Shown here piece after piece: positions 25,201 to 32,886 of a stretch of 64,000 nt of DNA; within the stretch, counting starts at the first letter, position 1, and every line of letters starts with the position of its first letter. Below the pieces are notes generated by a model, which saw only the letters and a list, made by a program, of their open reading frames with translations, was not told where the DNA came from and did not search any database. Source of the stretch: JBKHXF01 sp046566145 (lineage in GTDB: Bacteria > Actinomycetota > Nitriliruptoria > Nitriliruptorales > Nitriliruptoraceae); assembly GCA_046566145.1 (NCBI GenBank), contig JBKHXF010000026.1, positions 1-64,000 on the forward strand, read 5' to 3'. The translations under genes were made by a program, and so were the position numbers.

Positions 25201-28140
25201 ATGTCGTCCGTGTCCCGTCCTGCCCTGCGCCGGGTGACCCGGCGTGCCGGTGCCGTCGCCGCGCTGCTCGCGGCCGGCCTGCTCGCCGTGCCCGTGGGCG
25301 CCGCGACCGCCGGCGCCGAGGGGGACCTGCTGCCCCGGGCCCCGTCGTCGCTGGGCACCGACCCGGACCCGTCGACGCCGGCGCGCACCACCCCGTTCGC
25401 GCTGGTCGAGGACCGCGACGTCGACGACCGGCTCCCCCAGCCCGAGGACCGATACGCGCTCGCCGGCGGCTGCTACGCGATCGAGGCGCCCGGCGTCGGC
25501 TGGCTGTCGCGCAGCGCCGGCGGGGCCCTGGCGGTCGGTGCCGACCGGGCGGCGGCGCTGCCGCTGCACCTGCAGGCGACCCGGCTGGGGGACTACCTGC
25601 TGGCGACCGACGAGGGCCCGGACACCTCGGTCGAGGGCGCGTGGTGGGACGAGCGGGGGTTCGTGACCGCCTCGCAGACACGCGGGAGCGCCGGCACGGT
25701 GTCGGTGGCCCTCGGTGCCGTGGTCCTCGTCGCCGACGCCCCCTCCGAGCACGGCGAGTGGACCATCGTGGCCGCCGGCGCCGACCCCGACGCGCGCGAC
25801 GACGCCGGGCAGACGTACACGCTCACGAACTTCGCGAGCGGCGAGGGACTGACCGTGCGCCCGACCGGCCTCGCGCTGACCTCCACGCCGACCCCGGTGC
25901 GGTTCCACCACGTCGTCTCCGACGACTGCGCGGTTTGGCCGGAGATCGACGTCAACGCCGACGGGCGTCCGGCCCCGACCGGCAACGGCCCGGCCGGCGA
26001 GGCCCTCGGGTTCTTCGAGGCGCACGTGCACGGCATGGCCTACGAGTTCCTCGGCGGCGAGCTGCGCTGCGGCGCGCCGTGGCACCCGTACGGCGTCGAG
26101 CACGCGCTCGGCGACTGCTACGAGCAGGGCAACGTCTACAACGGCGTGCTCGAGGTCGGGCTCGCCGGGCAGTCCCCGACCGACCCGGTGGCGTCCTACG
26201 ACCCGGTCGGCTGGCCGACCTTCTCCTACTGGCCGCAGCACGACACCCTCACCCACGAGCAGTTCTACTGGCGGTGGGTCGAGCGGGCGTGGCTCGGTGG
26301 CCTGCGGCTCTACACCAACCTGCTGGTCGACAACACCGCCCTGTGCCAGGTCTTCCCGGCCAAGAGGAACTCCTGCAACGAGATGGACGGCGTGCGGCTG
26401 CAGGCCCAGCGGGTCTTCGAGCTGCAGGACTACATCGACGCCCAGAACGGCGGCCCCGGCGAGGGGTGGCTGCGGGTCGTGACCGACCCGGCGCAGGCCC
26501 GCGCGACCATCAACGCGGGCCGGCTCGCGGTCGTGCTCGGCATCGAGGTCAGCGAGCTCTTCGACTGCCGTGAGGTCCTCGACCAGCCCCAGTGCACCGC
26601 CGACGAGATCGACACCCGGCTCGACGAGGTGTTCGACATGGGCGTGCGCCAGATGGAGCTGATCAACAAGTTCGACAACGCGCTCGCCGGCGTGACCGGT
26701 GACGGCGGCACCACCGGCGTCGTCGTCAACCAGGGCAACCGCTACGTCACCGGCCACTACTGGGACATGCGGACCTGTCCGCCGACCGAGGACGGCCACG
26801 CCCACGAGCACGACAAGCGCCAGCTCAACGTCGGCGACGACGTCCCCGACGGCGGGCGCCCCGAGTTCGACGTCCTCGCCGGCATCGTGCTGGAGCAGTT
26901 CGGGCCGGCCACCCGCGGCGCCGTCGCGCCCGTCTACCCGAAGGGGCCGCACTGCAACAGCCGCGGCCTCACCGACCTCGGCGCACACCTGATCCGCCGC
27001 ATGGTCGAGAAGGGCATGGTCTTCGACCCCGACCACATGTCGGCGGCGGCGCAGCGCTCGGCCATGGACCTGATCCAGGACGAACTGGTGCCCGCGGAGC
27101 TCGAGGCCGCCGCCGCCGAGGGTCGCGCCCCGCGCCTGCCGGCCGTCATCTCGTCCCACTCGTGGGGCAACGACGAGATCTACCAGCGCATCCAGCAGGT
27201 CGCCGGCCACGTCGCGCCGCGCACGGCCTCGTCGGACCGGTTCGTGGACGACTGGGTCCAGCTGCGGGAGTGGGCCGACATCAACGCGCCGGCCGGGGCC
27301 CTCTTCGGGATGGGCTACGGCGCCGACACCAACGGCCTCGGTGGCCAGCCCGGACCGCGGGGCATGAACGCCTCGCCGCTCGTCTACGACGCGGACGGGT
27401 TCGAGGCGCCGATCGGTGGGGTGCGTCTGTTCCAGCAGACCTCCGGCGTGAAGACCTTCGACGTGAACCGTGACGGCGTGGCCCACTACGGCCTCTTCGC
27501 CGACTGGTTCGCCGAGCTGGCCCTCGCCGCCGACGAGGAGCACGCGGACGCCGGCGGCGCCGAGGCGCTGCTCACCGACATGCTGAACGGCGCCGAGTCC
27601 TACATCCAGATGTGGGAGCGGGTCGTGTTCGGCGGCAACGAGTGCGTCGCCGACGGCTCCCGGCTCCAGGTCGAGGACCTCCACGCGCTGCTCGGCGGCA
27701 ACGTCGAGGGCTTCCTGACCGCGGCCGGCCAGCCCGTCGACCGCGATGGCGCCGCCTACACCTACTGCGTGGAGGGCGCCGGCGGCGAGGTCGAGGTCGT
27801 GGACGTCCGCTTCGACGCCGCCGGCGTCGCGACCGAGGTCGTCCCGAGCGCCTCCGGAATCGTGCCGACGGCCGCCGGCGCCGACGCGACCGGCCAAGAC
27901 GCCGACGCGGGCCACGCCGACGGGCACGGGCACACCGCCGGCGCGTCCTCGCACGTGGCCGTCGCGGGCCACCGCGCCGGCGACCACGCGCCAGGCGACG
28001 TGCACGCCGCCGGCGCGGTGGCGGCCGCACGGACGACGGCCCCCGGCAGCTCCGGTGGCGCGCTCGGCACCGTGCTCGGGTTCGCCGGCCTCGTCGGGCT
28101 GGGCGTCGCCGCGCTGCGCCGCAGGGCGACGGCACCCTGA
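25201..28140 (+). CDS. Large secreted membrane-anchored protein, M19 dipeptidase-like hydrolase
   Basis: The 979-residue protein has a signal peptide (residues 1-40), an N-terminal beta-rich region, and from about residue 275 a domain with metal-ligand-like motifs: FFEAHVHGMAYEFLGG, VVLGIEVSELFDC, FDPDHMSAAAQRSAMDL and PAVISSHSWG. This spacing of His/Asp/Glu resembles renal dipeptidase-like (M19) amidohydrolases, but I would not name a substrate. The last 90 residues are His/Ala/Gly-rich (HADGHGHTAG), then one hydrophobic helix and RRR, which suggests membrane anchoring. ATG has GGGAG upstream; a GACGTCGAA box lies 71 nt before it. Confidence 0.75.
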   Translation: MSSVSRPALRRVTRRAGAVAALLAAGLLAVPVGAATAGAEGDLLPRAPSSLGTDPDPSTPARTTPFALVEDRDVDDRLPQPEDRYALAGGCYAIEAPGVGWLSRSAGGALAVGADRAAALPLHLQATRLGDYLLATDEGPDTSVEGAWWDERGFVTASQTRGSAGTVSVALGAVVLVADAPSEHGEWTIVAAGADPDARDDAGQTYTLTNFASGEGLTVRPTGLALTSTPTPVRFHHVVSDDCAVWPEIDVNADGRPAPTGNGPAGEALGFFEAHVHGMAYEFLGGELRCGAPWHPYGVEHALGDCYEQGNVYNGVLEVGLAGQSPTDPVASYDPVGWPTFSYWPQHDTLTHEQFYWRWVERAWLGGLRLYTNLLVDNTALCQVFPAKRNSCNEMDGVRLQAQRVFELQDYIDAQNGGPGEGWLRVVTDPAQARATINAGRLAVVLGIEVSELFDCREVLDQPQCTADEIDTRLDEVFDMGVRQMELINKFDNALAGVTGDGGTTGVVVNQGNRYVTGHYWDMRTCPPTEDGHAHEHDKRQLNVGDDVPDGGRPEFDVLAGIVLEQFGPATRGAVAPVYPKGPHCNSRGLTDLGAHLIRRMVEKGMVFDPDHMSAAAQRSAMDLIQDELVPAELEAAAAEGRAPRLPAVISSHSWGNDEIYQRIQQVAGHVAPRTASSDRFVDDWVQLREWADINAPAGALFGMGYGADTNGLGGQPGPRGMNASPLVYDADGFEAPIGGVRLFQQTSGVKTFDVNRDGVAHYGLFADWFAELALAADEEHADAGGAEALLTDMLNGAESYIQMWERVVFGGNECVADGSRLQVEDLHALLGGNVEGFLTAAGQPVDRDGAAYTYCVEGAGGEVEVVDVRFDAAGVATEVVPSASGIVPTAAGADATGQDADAGHADGHGHTAGASSHVAVAGHRAGDHAPGDVHAAGAVAAARTTAPGSSGGALGTVLGFAGLVGLGVAALRRRATAP

Positions 28141-28172
28141 CCCGACGACCCTCGCCGGGTGAGCCGGGTCAG
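28137..28172. terminator. Possible bidirectional terminator
   Basis: CTGACCCG and CGGGTCAG form an 8-bp stem around a 20-nt loop that can fold further (ACCC with GGGT). It spans the stop codons of two convergent genes. Confidence 0.4.
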
Positions 28173-29494
28173 ACGGTCACGCGGTGGGGGTGGGTCGGCA
28201 CGCCGCGCAGCGGGGCGACCGGGGCTGGCGCGACGGCCTGCGGCAGGACGTCCACCGACCAGCCCTCCCGGGCGATGACCCGCTCGAACGCGTCGACGCA
28301 GGCCACGTCGAACTGGGTCCCGGCCGACTCGCGGAGGCGGCGCATGGCCTCCTCGACGGACATCGCGGCCCGGTAGGAGCGGTGGGTGGTCATCGCGTCG
28401 AACGCGTCGACGACCGTGACGACCCGCGCCTGGATCGGGATCTCGTCGCCGATGAGCCCGTGCGGGTAGCCGGCGCCGTCCATCCGCTCGTGGTGGGACA
28501 GCACGCAGGCGCCGAGGTCCTCGAAGCCCTCGACGTCGCCGAGGATGCGGTGGCCGGTCGCGGGGTGCTCCCGCATCACGGCGAGCTCGCAGCAGTCGAG
28601 CGCGCCGCCCTTCATCAGCAGGTGGCCGGGGACGGCCACCTTGCCGAGGTCGTGGAGGAGCCCGCCGAGCCGCGCGGCCTCGCGGAGCCGGTAGGAGAGG
28701 CCCATCTCCGTCGCGAGCAGGTGGGCCAGCTGACCGACGCGCTCCCCGTGACCGCGGGTGTACGGGTCGCGGGCCTCGATGGTGTCGACCATGAGCCGGA
28801 TCGCGAACTCGGCGCCGGCGCGCTGGTCACGGAAGGCGGTGAACCCCTGGTAGGCGAGCAGGAGGGACGCGCCGAGGAGCCACGGCGCGAACACGCTCAC
28901 CTCGTAGAGGGCGCCCGCGAGGGTCGCGATGCCGACCAGCAGGGGCTGCACGGCGATGGTCGGCATGACCGACGAGAGGACGTCGTTGGGGGCCTCGCCG
29001 GTCTGGATCGAGATGATGATCGCGACCGACAGGATCGTGACCGCGACGTAGACCCAGGCGCTGAGCGTCAGCGCGATGAGGGTGGCGGCGAGGCCGGCCG
29101 GGCGGAGCTGGACGAAGATGGCCCCGCCGAGCGCCGCGGCGAGGGACCACGAGCCGAGGTTGAACCCGAAGCGCTCGAGCCGGCCGCGAACGTCGTGCTC
29201 GCCGGACAGGGTCTGGCGGATCAGCGTGGTCGCGATGCCCGAGACCGCGGCGAGCACGGCGGGTGCCGCCCCGACGATGGCCAGGAGCGTGACGGTCACG
29301 AGGTTGTTGAACGAGACGGCGACGCCGTCGCGCAGCCGCACCTCGTAGCGCTGGACGAGCGCGCCGATGCTCACCGCGACCGCGACGACCGTGGCGCTGC
29401 GCACGGTCGCGAGGGCCCAGACGGTCAACAGCGTGCCGAGGACGCCGTAGGCGGCGGCCACGGCGGTCGTCCGGTGTCGACGTGCGTCGGGCAT
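28169..29494 (-). CDS. Membrane HD-GYP domain protein (probable c-di-GMP phosphodiesterase)
   Basis: The 441-residue protein has about six hydrophobic helices in residues 10-215, then an HD-GYP domain. The HD pair is His281-Asp282 in GGLLHDLGKVAVPGHLL, and DGAGYPHGL supplies the GYP part near residue 340; HGERV and LSHHERM supply other metal ligands. Such enzymes cleave cyclic di-GMP. The N-terminal membrane part has no sensor fold I recognise. The chosen ATG begins just before the first helix. A 29-residue peptide gene lies 74 nt upstream in the same direction, so both may be co-transcribed. Confidence 0.9.
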   Translation of the reverse strand: MPDARRHRTTAVAAAYGVLGTLLTVWALATVRSATVVAVAVSIGALVQRYEVRLRDGVAVSFNNLVTVTLLAIVGAAPAVLAAVSGIATTLIRQTLSGEHDVRGRLERFGFNLGSWSLAAALGGAIFVQLRPAGLAATLIALTLSAWVYVAVTILSVAIIISIQTGEAPNDVLSSVMPTIAVQPLLVGIATLAGALYEVSVFAPWLLGASLLLAYQGFTAFRDQRAGAEFAIRLMVDTIEARDPYTRGHGERVGQLAHLLATEMGLSYRLREAARLGGLLHDLGKVAVPGHLLMKGGALDCCELAVMREHPATGHRILGDVEGFEDLGACVLSHHERMDGAGYPHGLIGDEIPIQARVVTVVDAFDAMTTHRSYRAAMSVEEAMRRLRESAGTQFDVACVDAFERVIAREGWSVDVLPQAVAPAPVAPLRGVPTHPHRVTV

Positions 29495-29568
29495 CGGGGG
29501 CTCGCTGTCGGGTCCGGCGTGACGGGGGTGGGACGACGGTGGTGGTACGCGTACCGACCGTCGCTGGA

Positions 29569-29658
29569 TCAGTTCCAGCTGTAGCCGGCACCGGCGGTGG
29601 CAACCAGCGCGAGCGCGGAAGCCAGACCAGCCAGAGCCTTCATCATGTGACGCTTCAT
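29569..29658 (-). CDS. 29-residue secreted-type peptide gene
   Basis: The frame encodes MKRHMMKALAGLASALALVA and ends TAGAGYSWN. It has a charged start, a hydrophobic core and small residues, so it is a signal peptide with almost no mature part: cleavage would leave about five residues, such as GYSWN. GAGGGA sits six bases before the ATG, a strong ribosome-binding site. Codons such as GCT, GGT, CGT and GTT are common here but rare in neighbours. A foldable leader lies just upstream, and the HD-GYP gene follows. I recognise no family. It could be a signalling peptide, a leader peptide or a small membrane peptide. Confidence 0.65.
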   Translation of the reverse strand: MKRHMMKALAGLASALALVATAGAGYSWN

Positions 29659-29667
29659 GGGCGTCCC

Positions 29668-29735
29668 TCTCTGTAGTCCCGTATCCGGAACCCGTCGCTA
29701 TCGGGGTCCCAGTCGGTTCCGCTTCGCTACAGAGA
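29668..29735 (-). promoter_or_regulatory. Structured 5' leader of the small-peptide gene
   Basis: In the transcript a 9-bp stem pairs TCTCTGTAG (29727-29735) with CTACAGAGA (29668-29676). A 7-bp stem inside it pairs CGGAACC (29715-29721) with GGTTCCG (29686-29692), with a 22-nt apical loop and asymmetric internal loop. The outer stem reaches the first bases of the Shine-Dalgarno sequence, so folding could restrict translation. It does not match the c-di-GMP-I/II, c-di-AMP, cobalamin, fluoride or guanidine riboswitch consensus as I know them. Confidence 0.45.
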
Positions 29736-29739
29736 AGTA

Positions 29740-30060
29740 CAGATGCAGGTGTTGCAGGTGGTGCTGTTGAAGCGTCGTCCCACTCCTGTCGCGCCGGGCC
29801 TCTCGTCGGGGGTCGGGGTCTGATCGGTCGTCCTCGTCGAGCACGGTCCGGACGGCCGTGGTCCACTCGGACCGGGTCCGTCCGGGCTACCTGGTGCCGG
29901 ACGAGCCCGGTGCTACGTGGTAACGGCCGAACCGTAGGTGGCCTGAAGTCGGGCGTAAAGGCCGTGTGGGAACTCTGCGCACACCGGTGAGCGCCCACCA
30001 CGATGGGGTCACCCAGCCACACCAGCCACACGTCGACGTGCGGTCCGTCCGCTTCGTCGG
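29740..30060. other. Intergenic region, no gene seen
   Basis: This lower-GC stretch separates the small-peptide leader from pirin and must hold divergent promoters. On the minus strand, TTTACG and TACGGT 17 nt apart (about 29932-29960) are a weak promoter candidate. No conserved ORF or further hairpin stands out. Confidence 0.4.
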
Positions 30061-30077
30061 CTCAGAAGGAGCGAGAG

Positions 30078-31025
30078 ATGAGCGGTCCAGTGCGCGCAGC
30101 GGACGTCGACGGGTCTGAGGAGGGACCGCAGGACGGGGCCGGATCGCTCGATGCGATCGTCGCCCGGGAGGGCCGGACGGCCGCGGTCGGCGGGCTGCCG
30201 GTCCGGCGCGTCCTGCCCACCAAGGGCCGGCGCACCGTCGGAGCGTGGTGCTTCCTCGACCTGATGGGTCCCGCCGACGCGGAGGAGCCCGACCCGATGG
30301 AGGTCGGTCCGCACCCCCACATCGGGCTGTCCACCGTCACCTGGCTGCTGGAGGGCGAGGCGCTGCACACCGACTCGCTCGGGACCGAGCAGGTCATCCG
30401 GCCCGGTCAGCTCAACCTGATGACCGCCGGCGGCGGGATCGCCCACGCCGAGCTCGCGGCGCGGCCGCCGTTCCGGGGTGCCCAGCTGTGGATCGCGCAG
30501 CCCGACGCCACGCGCCACGGCGACAACGCCTTCGAGCACCACGACGCGCTGCCGGAGGTCGAGGTCGGCCAGGCCCACGGGTCCGTGCTCGTCGGCTCGC
30601 TCGCCGGGGCCACCTCGAGCGCTCGCGCCGACACCCCGCTCGTCGGGGCCGACCTCACCCTTCGTCCGGGCCGCACCGTGCTGCCCCTCGACCGGACCTT
30701 CGAGCACGCCGTGGCGCCGCTCGACGGGGTCGTGAAGGTCGGCGACGAGGTCGTCGAGCCCGGCTGGCTGGCGCTCGTGCCGACGGGTGCCGAGGAGCTG
30801 CCCGTCGAGGCCCGGGACCCGGGCGCCCGGGCGCTGCTGCTCGGCGGCGAGCCGTTCGAGGCGAAGGTCGCCATGTGGTGGAACTTCGTGGCCCGGACGC
30901 GCGACGAGCTCGACGACGCGTTCCGCGCGTGGCGGGACCGGGACACCGACCGCTTCGGACCGGTCCCGTCGCGGCTCGAGCCCATCGAGGCGCCGACCCC
31001 GCCGTGGTGGCCCGCCGGCGGCTGA
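30078..31025 (+). CDS. Pirin-family protein
   Basis: The 315-residue cupin protein carries pirin hallmarks: PHPHIGLSTVTWLLEGE, with the metal-binding His pair; EQVIRPGQLNLMTAGGGIAHAE; and the C-terminal region LLLGGEPFEAKVAMWWNFV. Bacterial pirins act as quercetin dioxygenases or as modulators of other enzymes; which applies here is unknown. AAGGAG six bases before the ATG decides the start over an in-frame ATG 25 codons upstream. It is monocistronic and convergent with DUF222 copy B. Confidence 0.92.
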   Translation: MSGPVRAADVDGSEEGPQDGAGSLDAIVAREGRTAAVGGLPVRRVLPTKGRRTVGAWCFLDLMGPADAEEPDPMEVGPHPHIGLSTVTWLLEGEALHTDSLGTEQVIRPGQLNLMTAGGGIAHAELAARPPFRGAQLWIAQPDATRHGDNAFEHHDALPEVEVGQAHGSVLVGSLAGATSSARADTPLVGADLTLRPGRTVLPLDRTFEHAVAPLDGVVKVGDEVVEPGWLALVPTGAEELPVEARDPGARALLLGGEPFEAKVAMWWNFVARTRDELDDAFRAWRDRDTDRFGPVPSRLEPIEAPTPPWWPAGG

Positions 31026-31130
31026 CCGCCGGCTCCGGACGCCCGTCGGGCGGTTGGACCCCTGGTCGGTCGGGCGCGCCGCGAGCTGAAGGTGCGCCCC
31101 CGGACACGCCCCCGACCTGGCGTGCCGGTG

Positions 31131-31156
31131 GCCGGGCACGCGTCGGCGTGCCCGGC
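31131..31156. terminator. Terminator between pirin and DUF222 genes
   Basis: GCCGGGCACGC and GCGTGCCCGGC make an 11-bp perfect stem with a GTCG loop. It lies between two convergent genes. The remaining 31157-31281 stretch shows nothing further. Confidence 0.7.
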
Positions 31157-31281
31157 GAGCGGGTGGAGCGGGGTCGTGTCGAGGTGTCGACGGGGGGATG
31201 GTTCCGCGGTCGTCCGGTGGGTCGGGCGGCGGCCGGTCAACGCCCGGCGCCGGTGGGCGCGGTTCTGCTGGTGGGCGCGGT

Positions 31282-32583
31282 TCAGCCGTCGGGGTGGGCG
31301 GGGTCGCCGTCGCGGGGGAGGCGTGCGGGTCCGCGGGGTGGCCGCCGGCGCCGGCGGAGCCGGGTCGCCTTCGGAACCGAGGTCGCCTGGAGGGTGCCGG
31401 TGGGTGAGGTGATCGTCACGGTCCGGGTCGCCGGGTCGAGGGTGATGTCCCAGCCGTGGTCGTGGTGGGCGCGGTGGTGCCGGCGGCAGAGCGCGACGAG
31501 GTTGGCGTCGGTGTGGGGGCCGCCGCGGGACTCGTGGGTGAGGTGGTGCAGGTCGGTCCAGGAGATGGGTCGGTCGCAGCCGGGCCAGCGGCAGCCGCCG
31601 TCGATCGCACCGATGGCGACCCTTGCTTCGGTGGGGATGGCGTCGGTGGGGCGGGAGACGGCCAGGGGCCGCATCCCGTCGCGGAGCACGACCCGGAGCC
31701 GTGCATCCATGCTGAGCCGTTCGATGGTGCGGCGGGTCAGCCAGCCGCCGGCGCCGGGCAGCCGCCCCTCCAACCGGCCGATGAGCGTTTGGTCGGGGTC
31801 AGCCAGGTCGGCGAGGTCGACGTGCACGACCAGCGACGGACGGGCCGTGCTTCCGGTGCTGCCGGCGAGCGCCGTCAGACACAGCTCCACGAGCGCGGCG
31901 GCGCGCTGCCGGGCCCGGGTGACCGCACCGACCTTCCGGCCGTTCTCCGGTGGGTCGGCGTGTGCGTCGAGGGCGGCGACGATGGTGGCGGTGTCGGTGG
32001 CGGTGAGCTCCCCGAACAGCCGGGACCGGCCGTGGTAGAGGTCGGGTTGGATCGCGAGCCACGACCCGGCCGTCTCCTGCCGCTCGGCCGAGCGTTCCAG
32101 CGAGCCAGACGTGCGCAGCTGTTCGACGAGGTCGACGAGCATCCGGTCGACCTGGTCCGCGTCCGCGGCAGCCAACGTGTCGACCTCGCCACGCAGCGCG
32201 TCGTCGAGCCCGACCAGCTGGGCCGTGTTGCAGCGGGCCGTCTCGCCGATGAGGAGCCGGACCTGGGACCAGCGCAGGATCCGCCGGCGCCACAACCACA
32301 TCACCGCAGGGCATGCGGTGACGAGCCGGGCGGCACGCACGTACGTCCGGCCCTCGCTGCTGGTGACACCCAGCGCGGCGAGGACGGTCTCGAGCGAGGC
32401 CCGCTCGACCGCTTCGGCGGCGCAGGTCGCGATCGCCTCGGCCGTGGCGGCGACGACGTTCATCAGCGCGACCTCGGCCGCGTCGACCTGACCGAACAGC
32501 TCGTGCAGGGTGTCCGCGCACGCGGTCAGCGTCGGGGCGTCGGGGCCGCCGAGGGTGGTGGGGAGGGTCTGCGTCGAGTGCAT
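31282..32583 (-). CDS. DUF222 / 13E12-repeat HNH endonuclease-like protein
   Basis: The 433-residue protein has an N-terminal DUF222 helical domain (residues about 20-300; QVDAAEVALMNVVAATAEAI, VRLLIGETARCNTAQL) and a C-terminal HNH nuclease domain: RWPGCDRPISWTDLHHLTH, SRGGPHTDANLVALCRRHH and HHDHGWDI. All HNH residues appear intact, so it may be an active nuclease. The C-terminal tail is Arg/Pro-rich. Its start and promoter match the partial copy at the left edge. A LexA-like box lies 33 nt upstream, suggesting SOS induction. In mycobacteria, copies of this family serve as phage integration sites (phiRv1 type). Confidence 0.9.
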   Translation of the reverse strand: MHSTQTLPTTLGGPDAPTLTACADTLHELFGQVDAAEVALMNVVAATAEAIATCAAEAVERASLETVLAALGVTSSEGRTYVRAARLVTACPAVMWLWRRRILRWSQVRLLIGETARCNTAQLVGLDDALRGEVDTLAAADADQVDRMLVDLVEQLRTSGSLERSAERQETAGSWLAIQPDLYHGRSRLFGELTATDTATIVAALDAHADPPENGRKVGAVTRARQRAAALVELCLTALAGSTGSTARPSLVVHVDLADLADPDQTLIGRLEGRLPGAGGWLTRRTIERLSMDARLRVVLRDGMRPLAVSRPTDAIPTEARVAIGAIDGGCRWPGCDRPISWTDLHHLTHESRGGPHTDANLVALCRRHHRAHHDHGWDITLDPATRTVTITSPTGTLQATSVPKATRLRRRRRPPRGPARLPRDGDPAHPDG

Positions 32584-32664
32584 GGGAAGGACTCTACGAC
32601 GGCCCTGCGACACGGCCGAACAGATGTTCGACCATGCTGTGGACAGGTGCGGGCACCGCGCCGG
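32373..32664. repeat. Dispersed repeat, copy B (DUF222 5' end plus promoter)
   Basis: This is the partner of copy A at 1-292, same orientation, gap-free. Both copies keep the start codon, the LexA-like box, and the segment CATGCTGTGGACAGGTGC. Divergence is mostly third-base and scattered upstream changes, so the coding part is under selection. Confidence 0.85.
32616..32631. promoter_or_regulatory. LexA-like (SOS) box of DUF222 copy B
   Basis: CCGAAC-AGAT-GTTCGA differs from the TCGAAC-N4-GTTCGA consensus at one outer base, and sits at the same distance from the start as in copy A. Confidence 0.65.
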
Positions 32665-32670
32665 AGCCAC

Positions 32671-32826
32671 GCGCCGGCGGTGCGCACGACACCACCCGCA
32701 CGACCCGCCAGGACCACCGACCGCGCCGGCGGTGTGCACGACACCACCCGCACGACCCGACAGGACGGGACCGACCGCGCCGGCGGTGCGCACGCCACCC
32801 CACGCACGTCCCGACGGGACGATCCG
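32671..32826. repeat. Tandem repeat array, three units of about 52-54 bp
   Basis: Units start at 32671, 32723 and 32777, each with GCGCCGGCGGTG followed by GCACGACACCACCCGCACGA or a close variant and a CAGGAC-like end. A degenerate start lies at 32658. One unit is present at 286-339 behind DUF222 copy A. The units are too few, and spacer-free, for a CRISPR array. They fill most of the DUF222/AI-2E intergenic region. Confidence 0.8.
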
Positions 32827-32886
32827 CCCGCGACCACCGTCCCCGGTGCGGGTCGCGGCGGCGACCCGGGCCGTAGAGTCGACCGC

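Noticed and set aside
29660..29740. c-di-GMP riboswitch before the HD-GYP gene
   Set aside because: The stems and loops do not fit the GEMM-I or class II consensus; only a generic structured leader is claimed.
30003..30077. N-terminal extension of pirin from an upstream ATG
   Set aside because: The extension is low-complexity and lacks a ribosome site, while AAGGAG sits ideally before the ATG at 30078.
32658..32826. CRISPR-like array
   Set aside because: Three imperfect units directly abut without spacers, and no cas genes are present.
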